A DNA stretch of 64,000 nt from NCBI RefSeq assembly GCF_030506255.1, contig NZ_CP113431.1:1488001-1552000 (forward strand), written 5' to 3'. This DNA comes from Nocardioides sp. Arc9.136 (GTDB lineage Bacteria; Actinomycetota; Actinomycetes; Propionibacteriales; Nocardioidaceae). This document shows, piece after piece, positions 53,347 through 63,177 of the stretch (the first letter of the stretch is position 1; every line of letters begins with the position of its first letter). Under the pieces are notes generated by a model, which worked only from the letters and a program-made list of their open reading frames with translations, ran no database searches and was not told the origin of the DNA. The position numbers were made by a program, and so were the translations under genes.

Positions 53347-54735
53347 TCAGAGGAGCGAGGAGGCCTTGTCCAGGACGACGCGGAGGACCTGCTCCATCTC
53401 CTCGAAGTGCTCGGGGCCGCAGATGAGCGGGGGAGCGAGCTGGACGACCGGGTCGCCGCGGTCGTCGGCGCGGCAGTAGAGGCCCTCGGCGTAGAGCTGC
53501 TTGGAGACGAAGCCGTAGAGGATCCGCTCGGACTCCTCGGCGGTGAAGGACTCCTTGGTCGCCTTGTCCTTGACCAGCTCGATCCCGTAGAAGTACCCGT
53601 CGCCGCGGACGTCGCCGACGATCGGCAGGTCGAGCAGCCGCTCGAGGATCGCGCGGCACTCCGCCTCGTTGTCGCGGACGTTCTCCAGGACGCGCTCCTC
53701 CTCGAACAGCTGGAGGTTGCGCAGCCCGACCGCGGTGGAGACCGGGTGGCCGCCGAAGGTGTAGCCGTGGGCGAACATCGCTTTCTCCTCGAGGAACGGC
53801 TCCATCAGCCGGTCCGAGGCGATCATCGCGCCGAGCGGGGCGTAGCCGGACGTGATGCCCTTCGCGCAGGTGATGATGTCGGGCTGGTAGCCGTAGCGCT
53901 CGGCGCCGAACATGTGCCCGAGGCGCCCGAAGGCGCAGATCACCTCGTCGGAGACCAGCAGCACGTCGTACTCGTCGCAGATCTCGCGCACCCGCTGGAA
54001 GTAGCCCGGCGGGGGCGGGAAGCAGCCGCCGGCGTTCTGCACCGGCTCGAGGAAGACGGCCGCGACCGTGTCGGGGCCCTCGTTCTCGATCGCGACCGCG
54101 ATCTGGTCGGCCGCCCAGCGGCCGAACGCCTCGGGGTCGGAGCCGTCGAGGAACCCGGAAGTGATCTCGTCGGCGCGGTAGGCGTTGGTGTTCGGCACCC
54201 GGAACGTCGAGGGCACGAGCGGCTCGAACTGCTGCTTGAGCAGCGGGAGGCCGGTGATGGACAGCGCGCCCTGGGTCGTGCCGTGGTAGGCGATCGACCG
54301 GCTGACCACCTTGTGCTTCATCGGCCGGCCGGTGAGCTTGAAGTAGTTCTTCGCCAGCTTCCACGCCGTCTCGACGGCCTCGCCGCCGCCGCTGGTGAAG
54401 AAGACGCGGTTGAGGTCGCCCGGTGCGTACGACGCCACCTTGGCGGCCAGCTCGATGGCCGGCGGGTGGGCGTAGGACCACAGCGGCATGAAGGCCAGCT
54501 CCTTGGCCTGCGCGGCGGCGGCCTCGGCCAGCTCGGTGCGCCCGTGGCCGAGCTGGGAGACGAACAGGCCGGCCAGGCCGTCGAGGTAGCGCTTCCCGGT
54601 CGCGTCCCACAGGTAGGCGCCCTCGCCGCGCACCATGACGGGCACGTCGCCCTGGGCGTAGGCGTCGTGGCGGGAGAAGTGCAGCCACAGGTGGTCCTTG
54701 GCGGCCTGCTGCAGGTGGTCGTAGTCCGGGTGCAT
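53347..54735 (-). CDS. Class III aminotransferase, probably putrescine/diamine aminotransferase
   Basis: A 462-residue PLP enzyme of the omega-aminotransferase group. It has the cofactor region SGGGEAVETAWKLAK, YHGTTQGALS, the Asp of LLVSDEVICAFGRLG and the Schiff-base Lys292 in CAKGITSGYAPLGA. Its neighbours, a polyamine importer and an aminobutyraldehyde-type dehydrogenase, suggest putrescine to 4-aminobutanal with pyruvate or 2-oxoglutarate as acceptor; beta-alanine-pyruvate transamination is the main alternative. Start ATG 54735 gives the usual MHPDYDHLQ; no clear ribosome site is seen. It is divergent from the dehydrogenase gene. Confidence 0.88.
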   Translation of the reverse strand: MHPDYDHLQQAAKDHLWLHFSRHDAYAQGDVPVMVRGEGAYLWDATGKRYLDGLAGLFVSQLGHGRTELAEAAAAQAKELAFMPLWSYAHPPAIELAAKVASYAPGDLNRVFFTSGGGEAVETAWKLAKNYFKLTGRPMKHKVVSRSIAYHGTTQGALSITGLPLLKQQFEPLVPSTFRVPNTNAYRADEITSGFLDGSDPEAFGRWAADQIAVAIENEGPDTVAAVFLEPVQNAGGCFPPPPGYFQRVREICDEYDVLLVSDEVICAFGRLGHMFGAERYGYQPDIITCAKGITSGYAPLGAMIASDRLMEPFLEEKAMFAHGYTFGGHPVSTAVGLRNLQLFEEERVLENVRDNEAECRAILERLLDLPIVGDVRGDGYFYGIELVKDKATKESFTAEESERILYGFVSKQLYAEGLYCRADDRGDPVVQLAPPLICGPEHFEEMEQVLRVVLDKASSLL

Positions 54736-54806
54736 GGGTCCATGGTGCGCGCCCTGACCCCCGGCGAGCAAGACCACGACGAGGGAATCCGCATGTGTCG
54801 CCCGTG

Positions 54807-54819
54807 TTTCACGACGAAA
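54807..54819. promoter_or_regulatory. TTTC-ACGAC-GAAA motif in the divergent spacer
   Basis: Inverted repeat with the same arm and five-base gap as the element before potD (49031-49043), lying 60 bases before the dehydrogenase start and 72 before the aminotransferase start. Confidence 0.4.
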
Positions 54820-54867
54820 TCCGTGGACAAGTGCCGCTCAGACCTCCCCAATCGCGTGCCCGATCAC

Positions 54868-54873
54868 TAGGGT
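54868..54873 (+). promoter_or_regulatory. -10-like TAGGGT of the aldehyde dehydrogenase gene
   Basis: TAGGGT, six bases (CGGGCC), ATG at 54880; no room for a Shine-Dalgarno sequence. Confidence 0.5.
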
Positions 54874-54879
54874 CGGGCC

Positions 54880-56310
54880 ATGGCCGAGCAGACGTTCCGC
54901 AATGTCGTCGACGGGAAGGCCGTCGACCCCGCCTCCGGCGAGACCTACGAGGTGATCGACCCGAGCACGGGCGAGGTCTACGCCACCGCGCCGCGGTCGG
55001 GCGCCGAGGACGTCGACCGCGCGTACGCCGCCGCGAGCCGGGCCTTCGACGGCTGGGGGAGCACGACGCCCCAGGAGCGCTCGCTCGCCCTGCTGCGGAT
55101 CGCCGACGCGCTCGAGGCGCGCACCGAGGAGTTCGTGGCCGCGGAGTGCCGCGACACCGGCAAGCCCCTCCACCTGACCACCAGCGAGGAGATGCCGCCG
55201 ACCGTCGACCACTTCCGCTTCTTCGCCGGCGCCTGCCGTGTGCTGGAGGGCAAGTCCGCGGGGGAGTACCTCCCCGACCACACCTCCTTCGTCCGCCGCG
55301 AGCCGATCGGCGTGGTCGGGCAGGTGACGCCCTGGAACTACCCGCTGCCGATGATGGTCTGGAAGATCGCGCCCGCGCTCGCCGCCGGCAACACCGTCGT
55401 CCTCAAGCCCTCGGACACCACCCCGGCGACCTCGACGATGCTCGCCGAGCTGGCCCAGGAGTTCCTGCCGCCCGGAGTGCTGAACGTCGTGTGCGGCGAC
55501 CGGGAGACCGGCCGTGCGCTGGTCGCCCACCCGACGCCGCAGATGGTGGCGATCACCGGCTCCGTGCGCGCCGGGATGGAGGTCGCCGGCTCCGCGGCCA
55601 CCGACCTCAAGCGGGTCCACCTCGAGCTGGGTGGCAAGGCGCCCGTGATCGTCTTCGACGACGCCGACGTGGGACGGGCCGCCGCCGCGATCGCCGAGGC
55701 CGGCTACTTCAACGCCGGCCAGGACTGCACCGCCGCCACCCGCGTGCTGGCCGGCCCGGGCGTCCACGACGACTTCGTGGCCGCGCTCACCGAGCAGGCG
55801 CGCAGCACCCGGACCGGCATGCCCGACGACGAGGACGTCCTCTACGGCGCGCTCAACAACGCCGACCAGCTCGCCCGGGTCAGCGCGATGGTCGACCGGC
55901 TGCCCGACCACGCCCGGCTCGACGGCGGCGGCCACCGGCAGGGGGAGGCCGGCTACTTCTACGAGCCCACGGTCCTCTCGGGTCTGCGGCAGGACGACGA
56001 GCAGGTGCAGCAGGAGATCTTCGGCCCGGTGATCACCGTCCAGCGGTTCGCCGACGAGGCGGAGGCGCTCCGGTGGGCCAACGGGGTGCAGTACGGGCTC
56101 GCCTCGAGCGTGTGGACCCGGGACCACGGCACCGCGATGCGGATGTCGCGCGCCCTCGACTTCGGCGTCGTGTGGATCAACACCCACATCCCCTACGTCT
56201 CGGAGATGCCGCACGGCGGCTTCAAGCACTCCGGCTACGGCAAGGACCTCTCGATGTACGGCCTCGAGGACTACACCCGCATCAAGCACGTCATGAGCTA
56301 CCTCGGCTGA
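54880..56310 (+). CDS. Aldehyde dehydrogenase, aminobutyraldehyde-type
   Basis: A 476-residue NAD(P)-dependent aldehyde dehydrogenase with catalytic Cys283 (NAGQDCTAATR) and Glu249 (LELGGK), the TPWNYPLPMMVWK Asn site and GSVRAGMEV cofactor motif. Sequence style (EVYATAPRSGAEDVDRAY, FNAGQDC) fits gamma-aminobutyraldehyde/betaine-aldehyde dehydrogenases such as PatD/YdcW, which convert 4-aminobutanal to 4-aminobutyrate. Position next to the divergent aminotransferase supports that step. The substrate is inferred. Confidence 0.9.
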   Translation: MAEQTFRNVVDGKAVDPASGETYEVIDPSTGEVYATAPRSGAEDVDRAYAAASRAFDGWGSTTPQERSLALLRIADALEARTEEFVAAECRDTGKPLHLTTSEEMPPTVDHFRFFAGACRVLEGKSAGEYLPDHTSFVRREPIGVVGQVTPWNYPLPMMVWKIAPALAAGNTVVLKPSDTTPATSTMLAELAQEFLPPGVLNVVCGDRETGRALVAHPTPQMVAITGSVRAGMEVAGSAATDLKRVHLELGGKAPVIVFDDADVGRAAAAIAEAGYFNAGQDCTAATRVLAGPGVHDDFVAALTEQARSTRTGMPDDEDVLYGALNNADQLARVSAMVDRLPDHARLDGGGHRQGEAGYFYEPTVLSGLRQDDEQVQQEIFGPVITVQRFADEAEALRWANGVQYGLASSVWTRDHGTAMRMSRALDFGVVWINTHIPYVSEMPHGGFKHSGYGKDLSMYGLEDYTRIKHVMSYLG

Positions 56311-56369
56311 GCGCCGCGACACCGACCTCCACACCCAGCCACCACCCACCAGCCACGGGAAAGAGACCC

Positions 56370-57575
56370 ATGCGCATCCTCCTGGTCGGCGCCGGCGGCG
56401 TCGGCGCCGCCTTCTGCTCCATCGCGACCCGCCGCGACTTCTTCTCCTCCGTCGTGGTCGCCGACTACTCGCTGGCCTCGGCCGAGCGGGCGGCCGCGGC
56501 CGCCGACGACCGGTTCACCCCCGCGCAGGTCGACGCGTCCAGCGCGGAGTCGGTTGCGGCGCTGGCCCGCGAGCACCGCGCCACCCACGTCATGAACGCC
56601 GTCGACCCGCGCTTCGTGATGCCGGTCTTCGAGGGCGCACGCGCCGCCGGCGCCGACTACCTCGACATGGCGATGTCGCTGTCGCGCCCGCACCCGGACG
56701 CGCCGTACGAGCAGACCGGCGTGAAGCTCGGCGACGAGCAGTTCGCCCAGGCGGAGGCCTGGGAGTCCGACGGGCGGCTGGCCCTGGTCGGCATCGGCGT
56801 CGAGCCGGGGCTCTCCGACGTCTTCGCGCGGTACGCCGCGGACCACCTGTTCTCCGAGATCGACGAGCTCGGCACCCGCGACGGCGCCAACCTCGCGGTC
56901 GAGGGGTACGACTTCGCGCCGTCGTTCTCGATCTGGACGACGATCGAGGAGTGCCTCAACCCGCCGGTGATCTGGGAGGACGGCCGCTGGCGCACGACCG
57001 CGCCGTTCTCGGAGCCGGAGGTCTTCGACTTCCCCGAGGGGATCGGGCCGGTCGAGTGCGTGAACGTCGAGCACGAGGAGGTGCTCCTCATGCCGCGCTG
57101 GATCGACTGCCGGCGGGCAACGTTCAAGTACGGCCTCGGCAACGAGTTCATCGAGGTGCTCAAGACCCTGCACAAGCTGGGCCTGGACCGCACCGAGAAG
57201 GTGCGCGTCGGCGGGGTCGAGGTCAGCCCCCGCGACGTGGTGGCCGCCTGCCTGCCCAACCCCGCCGAGCTCGGCCCGCTGATGACCGGCAAGACCTGCG
57301 CCGGGCTGTGGGTCACCGGGCGCGGCACGGACGGGGCGCCGCGGTCGACGTACCTCTACCACGTGGTCGACAACGAGTGGTCGATGCAGGAGTACGGCCA
57401 CCAGTGCGTGGTCTGGCAGACGGCGGTCAACCCGGTCGTTGCGCTGGAGCTGCTCGCCACCGGGGCCTGGAAGGGGGCCGGCGTGCTCGGCCCGGAGGCC
57501 TTCGACGCCGTCCCTTTCCTCGACCTGCTCACGGCCTACGGCAGCCCGTGGGGGATCCAGGAGCTCGACGCCTGA
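56370..57575 (+). CDS. Saccharopine dehydrogenase-like NAD(P) oxidoreductase
   Basis: A 401-residue protein of the saccharopine dehydrogenase/carboxynorspermidine synthase family: Rossmann start MRILLVGAGGVGAAFCSIA, DPRFVMPVFEGARAAGADYLD, and the catalytic-domain pieces GIGVEPGLSDVFARYAAD and FKYGLGNEFIEVLKTL. The family reduces Schiff bases formed between an amino group and an aldehyde or oxoacid. Its place after an aminoaldehyde dehydrogenase suggests a carboxy-polyamine or lysine-type adduct, but the substrate is not known. It lies 59 bases after the dehydrogenase gene, likely in the same unit. Confidence 0.82.
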   Translation: MRILLVGAGGVGAAFCSIATRRDFFSSVVVADYSLASAERAAAAADDRFTPAQVDASSAESVAALAREHRATHVMNAVDPRFVMPVFEGARAAGADYLDMAMSLSRPHPDAPYEQTGVKLGDEQFAQAEAWESDGRLALVGIGVEPGLSDVFARYAADHLFSEIDELGTRDGANLAVEGYDFAPSFSIWTTIEECLNPPVIWEDGRWRTTAPFSEPEVFDFPEGIGPVECVNVEHEEVLLMPRWIDCRRATFKYGLGNEFIEVLKTLHKLGLDRTEKVRVGGVEVSPRDVVAACLPNPAELGPLMTGKTCAGLWVTGRGTDGAPRSTYLYHVVDNEWSMQEYGHQCVVWQTAVNPVVALELLATGAWKGAGVLGPEAFDAVPFLDLLTAYGSPWGIQELDA

Positions 57576-57577
57576 GG

Positions 57578-57602
57578 GCCCGCCTCCGGGCTCCGGGCGG
57601 GC
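57578..57602. terminator. Small hairpin between convergent genes
   Basis: GCCCGCC/GGCGGGC, 11-base loop, just after the saccharopine-dehydrogenase-like stop and before the end of the convergent hydrolase gene. Confidence 0.5.
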
Positions 57603-57614
57603 GGCCGGCGAGGG

Positions 57615-59414
57615 TCAGCTGGCCGACGGGAGGGTGTCGGCGCCGCTGGCCGGCAACGGGTCCACGGCCGGCTGCCCGGCGCGGAGGAAGCGCCCGGTCC
57701 GCTCGCGGCCGAGCACCTCGCCCGCGCGGCCGTCGCGCCAGACCGTGCGGCCACCGACCATGACCAGCGGCACGGCGGCGTCGTTGCGGTTGACCATCCG
57801 CGAGAGGCCGCCGTACTGCTCGACGGGGCTCTCGGCGTACTCCTCGAGCGAGGCGTCCAGCCGCTCGGGGTCGACGACGACGAGGTCGGCCCGGTCGCCC
57901 TCGCGCAGGTGGCCGGCGTCGAGGTCGTACCACTCGGCGAGCTCGCCGGTCAGCCGGTGCACGGCCTGCTCGGTGGTGAGGAACGGCGTGCCGGCCCGCT
58001 CGGCGTCGCGCACGTGCTTGAGCAGGCGCAGGCCGAAGTTGTAGAAGGCCATGTTGCGCAGGTGGGCGCCGGCGTCGGAGAACCCCATCTGGATGCTCGG
58101 GGTCTGCGCCATCCTCCGCAGCACCTTCGGGCGGTGGTTGGAGATCGTGGTGCGCCAGCGCAGCGCGGTCCCGTGCTCGAGCACGAGGTCGAGGAACGCG
58201 TCGACCGGGTGCGCGCCGCCGCGCTCGACGCCGACCTGCCCGAAGGACCTGCCGACCACCGAGGCGTCGGGGCACTCGACGATCTCGGCGTCGAAGAAGT
58301 CGCGGTGCCACACCCGCGGGCCGTACTTGGACTCGTAGTCCTTGCGGAAGCGGGCGCGGTACGCCGGGTCGCGCATGAGCTCGTCGCGGGCGAGCTTCTC
58401 CTGCAGGTGCAGCGCCGCGGCCCCGGAGCCGAACTCCTCGAAGATCACCAGGTCGATGCCGTCGGCGTAGACCTCGAAGGGCACCGGGAGGTGCTGCCAG
58501 CGGAAGTCGGCGCCGAGCCGGTTGACGACCCCGCCGAGCAGCCGCATCAGGTGGATGACGAACGGGATCGCCTTGATGTCGGCGGCGGAGAGCAGGCTGG
58601 TCTTCAGCGGGCGGCGGCCGAGGAGGCCGATCGAGCCGAGCGCCTGGGTGACGATCGTGTGCGGGTGGGTGGCGTCCGGTCCGGCCTGCAGCGCGCGGCC
58701 GCGCCGGCGCAGGACGTCGCGCAGCCGCTTCATCTCGTGCCGCCGGGCGTACGTCGAGGGCAGCGTGCGCGAGCGGCACAGGTCGCCGTCGAGCTTGTCG
58801 AAGAGCAGCTGCTGGGCGGACATGCCGATGAAGCCGGCGTCGAGCGCCTCGGTGAGCATCCCCTCCATCCGGTCCAGCTCGCTGCGCGTGGGCCGGACGT
58901 CGTCGCGGGTGGCGCGGTCCAGGCCCATCGTGGCGGTGCGCATGTCGGAGTGCCCGATGAAGCTGGCCAGGTTGGGGCCCAGCGGCAGGGACTCCAGCGC
59001 CGCGACGTACTCCTGGGCGGAGCGCCAGGTCCGGTGCGCGCCGACCGAGCGGATCACGTGCTGGCGCGGGATGGCCTCGACGCGGCCGAAGAGGTCGCCG
59101 GCGTCGACCGCGTCGACGTGCACCGTCGACAGCGAGCAGGATCCCAGCAGGATCGTCGTCACGCCGTGCCGCAGCGACTCCTCCAGCGCCGGTCCCTCGA
59201 GCACCTCGACGTCGTAGTGGGTGTGGATGTCGACCATGCCCGGCATGACCCACCGCCCCGCCGCGTCGACCACCTCGGGGCACCCGGCCTCCTCCAGCGG
59301 GACGGCCGAGACCGTCGCGACGCGACCCTCGCGGATCCCGAGGTGGCGCACCGCGGACGGTGCACCCGTCCCGTCGAACCAGCGGCCACCCTTGATGATC
59401 GTGTCGTAGGTCAC
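57615..59414 (-). CDS. N-acyl-D-amino-acid deacylase-like amidohydrolase
   Basis: A 599-residue metal-dependent hydrolase of the D-aminoacylase branch of the amidohydrolase superfamily: small N-terminal beta-sandwich, [10 protein letters not shown] metal motif (about 62-71), FIGHSDMR, the Asp in [11 protein letters not shown] (about 450-460) and the closing [16 protein letters not shown]. Members deacylate N-acyl-D-amino acids or open related amides. It is longer than the classical enzyme (480-500). The GTG start at 59414 is the first codon before the conserved [14 protein letters not shown]. Role in the polyamine block is unclear. Confidence 0.85.
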   Translation of the reverse strand: MTYDTIIKGGRWFDGTGAPSAVRHLGIREGRVATVSAVPLEEAGCPEVVDAAGRWVMPGMVDIHTHYDVEVLEGPALEESLRHGVTTILLGSCSLSTVHVDAVDAGDLFGRVEAIPRQHVIRSVGAHRTWRSAQEYVAALESLPLGPNLASFIGHSDMRTATMGLDRATRDDVRPTRSELDRMEGMLTEALDAGFIGMSAQQLLFDKLDGDLCRSRTLPSTYARRHEMKRLRDVLRRRGRALQAGPDATHPHTIVTQALGSIGLLGRRPLKTSLLSAADIKAIPFVIHLMRLLGGVVNRLGADFRWQHLPVPFEVYADGIDLVIFEEFGSGAAALHLQEKLARDELMRDPAYRARFRKDYESKYGPRVWHRDFFDAEIVECPDASVVGRSFGQVGVERGGAHPVDAFLDLVLEHGTALRWRTTISNHRPKVLRRMAQTPSIQMGFSDAGAHLRNMAFYNFGLRLLKHVRDAERAGTPFLTTEQAVHRLTGELAEWYDLDAGHLREGDRADLVVVDPERLDASLEEYAESPVEQYGGLSRMVNRNDAAVPLVMVGGRTVWRDGRAGEVLGRERTGRFLRAGQPAVDPLPASGADTLPSAS

Positions 59415-59506
59415 AACCGGATCGAAGCGGCCTTCCCGACGCGCGTCAAGCGGTCGCTGGAACCTCCCACCCGGGCCGGACGGGCGCCGGCTGGGAGACT
59501 GGGCGG

Positions 59507-60598
59507 GTGACTGCCCGCCGCGACATCGTCATCCTCGGCTCGACCGGCTCCATCGGCACCCAGGCGATCGACCTGGTCCGGGCCAACCCCGACCGCTTCC
59601 GCGTCGTCGGGCTGACCGCCGGCGGCTCCCACCCCGAGCTGTTCGAGCAGCAGGTCGCCGAGCTGCGGCCGGCGTACGCCGGGCTGGGGGAGGACGCCTC
59701 GGTCGAGGCCGCCTCGATGGAGGCGGACGTCGTGCTCAACGGCATCACCGGTGCGGTCGGGCTGCGCCCGACGCTCGCCGCGCTCGACGCGGGCACCACC
59801 CTGGCGCTGGCCAACAAGGAGTCGCTGGTCATGGGCGGCCCGCTCGTGCTCGAGCGCGCGCGGCCCGGCCAGATCGTGCCGGTGGACTCCGAGCACTCGG
59901 CGCTGGCCCAGTGCCTGCGCGGCGGCTCGCCCGAGGAGGTGCGGCGCCTGGTGCTGACCGCCAGCGGAGGGCCGTTCCGCGGACGCACCCGCGCGGAGCT
60001 CGCCGACGTCACCCCCGAGCAGGCGATGGCGCACCCCACCTGGGCGATGGGCCCGGTGATCACGATCAACTCCGCGACGCTGGTCAACAAGGGGCTGGAG
60101 GTGATCGAGGCGCACCTGCTCTTCGGCATCCCCTACGACCGGATCGAGGTCGTGGTCCACCCGACGAGCGTCGTGCACTCGATGGTGGAGTTCGTCGACG
60201 GCTCCACGCTGGTGCAGGCCAGCCCGCCTACCATGATGATCCCGATCGCGCTGGGCCTGGCCTGGCCCGACCGGGTGCCGGACGCCGCGCCCGCGGTCGA
60301 CTGGACCCGGACCGAGACCTGGGAGTTCCACCCGCTCGACGACGAGGCGTTCCCCGCGGTGTCGCTGGCCCGGGCGGCCGGGGAGCGTGGCGCCACGGCG
60401 CCCGCGGTCTACAACGCGGCGAACGAGGTCTGCGTCGACGCCTTCCGCCGCGGGCGGCTCGGGTTCATCGACATCGTGCCCACGGTTCAGGCCGTTCTCA
60501 GCGAGCACGACGTACCCTCGATCGAGCACCTCTCCGTCGACGACGTCCTCGCTGCCGACGCCTGGGCACGTCGCCGGGCCGAGGAGCTCGTGTCGTGA
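59507..60598 (+). CDS. dxr: 1-deoxy-D-xylulose 5-phosphate reductoisomerase
   Basis: Second enzyme of the MEP isoprenoid pathway (DXP to MEP with NADPH). The 363 residues have the NADPH loop [24 protein letters not shown], the metal/substrate motif [16 protein letters not shown], and [27 protein letters not shown] in the flexible loop region. It is slightly shorter than the E. coli enzyme (398). The GTG start is preceded at six bases by GAGACT, a weak -10-like hexamer. dxr, the M50 gene and ispG are adjacent in many actinobacteria. Confidence 0.96.
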   Translation: MTARRDIVILGSTGSIGTQAIDLVRANPDRFRVVGLTAGGSHPELFEQQVAELRPAYAGLGEDASVEAASMEADVVLNGITGAVGLRPTLAALDAGTTLALANKESLVMGGPLVLERARPGQIVPVDSEHSALAQCLRGGSPEEVRRLVLTASGGPFRGRTRAELADVTPEQAMAHPTWAMGPVITINSATLVNKGLEVIEAHLLFGIPYDRIEVVVHPTSVVHSMVEFVDGSTLVQASPPTMMIPIALGLAWPDRVPDAAPAVDWTRTETWEFHPLDDEAFPAVSLARAAGERGATAPAVYNAANEVCVDAFRRGRLGFIDIVPTVQAVLSEHDVPSIEHLSVDDVLAADAWARRRAEELVS

Positions 60599-60619
60599 CC
60601 CACCCCTGATCGGACCCGG

Positions 60620-61969
60620 ATGACCGCGTTGCTCTACCTGCTCGGAGTGGTGACCTTCGTCGTCGCCATCCTCGCCTCGATCGGCCTGCACGAGCTCGGC
60701 CACATGATCCCCGCCAAGCGGTTCGGCGGGAAGGTCACCCAGTACATGATCGGGTTCGGCCCCACCGTGTGGAGCAGGAAGGTCGGCGAGACCGAGTACG
60801 GCCTGAAGGCCATCCCGCTCGGCGGGTACGTGAAGATCATCGGGATGCTGCCCCCGGGCGCCACCGCGGTCGCCGACGAGGTGACGTACGACGAGCACGG
60901 CCAGCAGGTCGTGAAGGTCCGCAAGTCCAACACCGGCATGTTCACCCAGCTGATCTCCGACGCCCGCGCGGCGGAGTGGGAGCTGGTCCAGCCCGGCGAC
61001 GACGGGCGCCTGTTCTACAAGATGGCCTGGTGGAAGAAGGTCGTCGTGATGGCCGGGGGCCCGACGGTCAACATCCTCATCGCGTTCGGCATCTACGCCT
61101 CGGTCTTCGGCACCTACGGCAACCCCGGCGACGTCGAGATCCAGCCGGTCGTCAGCTCGGTCCAGAAGTGCGTGGTCCCGGCGGCCGAGGACGGTCGCGT
61201 CTGCACCGACGAGGACCCCGCCACGCCGGCCGTCGAGGCGGGGCTGCAGCCGGGTGACCGGTTCGTCTCCTTCAACGGCACGCCGGTGGCGGACTGGGAG
61301 CAGCTGCAGGACCTGATCCGCGGCAACGACGACGGCCGCGCGGAGATCGTCATCGAGCGCGACGGCGAGCAGCAGACCGTGGTCACCAACACGACCGTCT
61401 CGGCGCGGCCGACCTCGGCGACCGACGAGACGCTGCAGCAGGTCGGGTTCCTCGGCATCTCGCCGAGCGCCGACCTCGTGAGCGGCGGCATCGGCTACAC
61501 CCTGGGCCAGATGGGGGAGATGACCAAGGACACCTTCGTGGCCCTCGGGACGCTCCCGGCGAAGGTGTGGGACGTAGGCCAGGCGATCGTCGGCCTCGAG
61601 GAGCGCGACCCCGAGGGCCCGGTCAGCATCGTCGGCGGCGGCCGCCTCGCGGGGGAGACCACCTCGCACGAGGAGATCCCCGGCGGCGACAAGGCCGTCT
61701 TCCTGCTGCTGCTGATCGCCGGGTTCAACTTCTTCATCGGCATGTTCAACTTCCTGCCGCTGCTCCCGCTCGACGGCGGCCACATCGCCAGCGCGCTGTG
61801 GGAGGCGGTCCGCCGCGGCTTCGCCCGGGTCGTCGGCCGCCCCGACCCCGGGTACGTCGACGCCGCCAAGCTGCTGCCGGTCGCGTACGTCGTCGCCTCG
61901 GCCATGCTGGTGATGGGCGTCGTGCTGATCGTCGGCGACCTCGTCGTGCCGCTGCATCTCGAGTCGTGA
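60620..61969 (+). CDS. rseP: Site-2 protease (M50, RseP/Rip1-like)
   Basis: Intramembrane zinc protease that cuts transmembrane substrates such as anti-sigma factors. The 449 residues have His24-Glu25-x2-His28 ([14 protein letters not shown]) in helix 1, one PDZ domain (about 195-290, [16 protein letters not shown]) and the second zinc motif [13 protein letters not shown] near residue 383. Two inserts before the PDZ domain contain [11 protein letters not shown], a possible disulfide. It starts 21 bases after dxr. Confidence 0.94.
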   Translation: MTALLYLLGVVTFVVAILASIGLHELGHMIPAKRFGGKVTQYMIGFGPTVWSRKVGETEYGLKAIPLGGYVKIIGMLPPGATAVADEVTYDEHGQQVVKVRKSNTGMFTQLISDARAAEWELVQPGDDGRLFYKMAWWKKVVVMAGGPTVNILIAFGIYASVFGTYGNPGDVEIQPVVSSVQKCVVPAAEDGRVCTDEDPATPAVEAGLQPGDRFVSFNGTPVADWEQLQDLIRGNDDGRAEIVIERDGEQQTVVTNTTVSARPTSATDETLQQVGFLGISPSADLVSGGIGYTLGQMGEMTKDTFVALGTLPAKVWDVGQAIVGLEERDPEGPVSIVGGGRLAGETTSHEEIPGGDKAVFLLLLIAGFNFFIGMFNFLPLLPLDGGHIASALWEAVRRGFARVVGRPDPGYVDAAKLLPVAYVVASAMLVMGVVLIVGDLVVPLHLES

Positions 61970-61987
61970 CCGTGCCTGGGCGGCCCG

Positions 61988-61993
61988 TAGGCT
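61988..61993 (+). promoter_or_regulatory. -10-like TAGGCT before ispG
   Basis: TAGGCT with seven bases to the ATG at 62001. The bases between contain GGAGG, so this gene could use either leaderless or ordinary initiation. Confidence 0.4.
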
Positions 61994-62000
61994 GGAGGGC

Positions 62001-63152
62001 ATGACCGCCATCAGCCTGGGGATGCCCGCAGCGCCGCCGCCGGTGCTCGCGCCCCGCCGCAAGACCCGCCAGATCCAGGTCGGCAAGGTGGGCGTCGGCA
62101 GCGACCACCCGGTCTCGGTGCAGTCGATGACCACGACGGTCACCGCGGACATCAACGCCACCCTCCAGCAGATCGCCGAGCTCACCGCGTCGGGCTGCGA
62201 CATCGTGCGCGTGGCGTGCCCGAGCCAGGACGACGCCGAGGCCCTGCCCGCGATCGCCGCGAAGAGCCAGATCCCGGTCATCGCCGACATCCACTTCCAG
62301 CCCAAGTACGTCTTCGCCGCGATCGACGCCGGCTGCGCCGCCGTGCGGGTGAACCCGGGCAACATCAAGAAGTTCGACGACCAGGTCAAGGAGATCGCGC
62401 GGGCCGCCGCGGACCGCGGCACCTCGATCCGGATCGGCGTCAACGCCGGCTCGCTGGACAAGCGGCTGATGGAGAAGTACGGCAAGGCCACCCCCGAGGC
62501 GCTCGTGGAGTCCGCGAAGTGGGAGGCGGGCCTCTTCGAGGAGCACGGCTTCCGCGACTTCAAGATCTCGGTCAAGCACAACGACCCGGTCGTCATGGTC
62601 CGCGCCTACGAGCTGCTCGCCGCCGAGGGCGACTGGCCGCTCCACCTCGGTGTCACCGAGGCCGGCCCGGCCTTCCAGGGCACCATCAAGTCGGCCACCG
62701 CCTTCGGTGCCCTGCTGTCGCAGGGCATCGGCGACACGATCCGCGTCTCCCTCTCCGCCCCGCCGGTGGAGGAGGTCAAGGTCGGCATCCAGATCCTGCA
62801 GTCGCTCAACCTGCGCCCGCGCAAGCTCGAGATCGTCTCCTGCCCGTCCTGCGGCCGCGCCCAGGTCGACGTCTACAAGCTCGCCGACGAGGTGACCGCC
62901 GGCCTCGAGGGCATGGAGGTCCCGCTGCGCGTCGCGGTCATGGGCTGCGTCGTCAACGGTCCCGGCGAGGCGCGCGAGGCCGATCTCGGCGTCGCCTCCG
63001 GCAACGGCAAGGGGCAGATCTTCGTCAAGGGCGAGGTCATCAAGACCGTGCCGGAGTCGCAGATCGTGGAGACCCTCATCGAGGAGGCCATGCGCATCGC
63101 GGAGGGCATGGAGAGCATCGACGGCGCCGCCGCCGAGGTCACCGTCGGCTGA
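62001..63152 (+). CDS. ispG: 4-hydroxy-3-methylbut-2-enyl diphosphate synthase
   Basis: Iron-sulfur enzyme of the MEP pathway that converts MEcPP to HMBPP. The 383 residues hold the TIM-barrel ([44 protein letters not shown]) and the C-terminal cluster domain with Cys281, Cys284 (CPSCGR), Cys316 ([10 protein letters not shown]) and Glu323. It lacks the middle insert of the plant form, as in most bacteria. It lies after the M50 gene and before the GNAT gene. Confidence 0.96.
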   Translation: MTAISLGMPAAPPPVLAPRRKTRQIQVGKVGVGSDHPVSVQSMTTTVTADINATLQQIAELTASGCDIVRVACPSQDDAEALPAIAAKSQIPVIADIHFQPKYVFAAIDAGCAAVRVNPGNIKKFDDQVKEIARAAADRGTSIRIGVNAGSLDKRLMEKYGKATPEALVESAKWEAGLFEEHGFRDFKISVKHNDPVVMVRAYELLAAEGDWPLHLGVTEAGPAFQGTIKSATAFGALLSQGIGDTIRVSLSAPPVEEVKVGIQILQSLNLRPRKLEIVSCPSCGRAQVDVYKLADEVTAGLEGMEVPLRVAVMGCVVNGPGEAREADLGVASGNGKGQIFVKGEVIKTVPESQIVETLIEEAMRIAEGMESIDGAAAEVTVG

Positions 63153-63165
63153 CGCGTCGGTCGCG

Positions 63166-63171
63166 TAGGCT
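63166..63171 (+). promoter_or_regulatory. -10-like TAGGCT of the GNAT gene
   Basis: TAGGCT, six bases (GCCGAC), GTG at 63178; no Shine-Dalgarno sequence. Same hexamer as before ispG. Confidence 0.45.
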
Positions 63172-63177
63172 GCCGAC

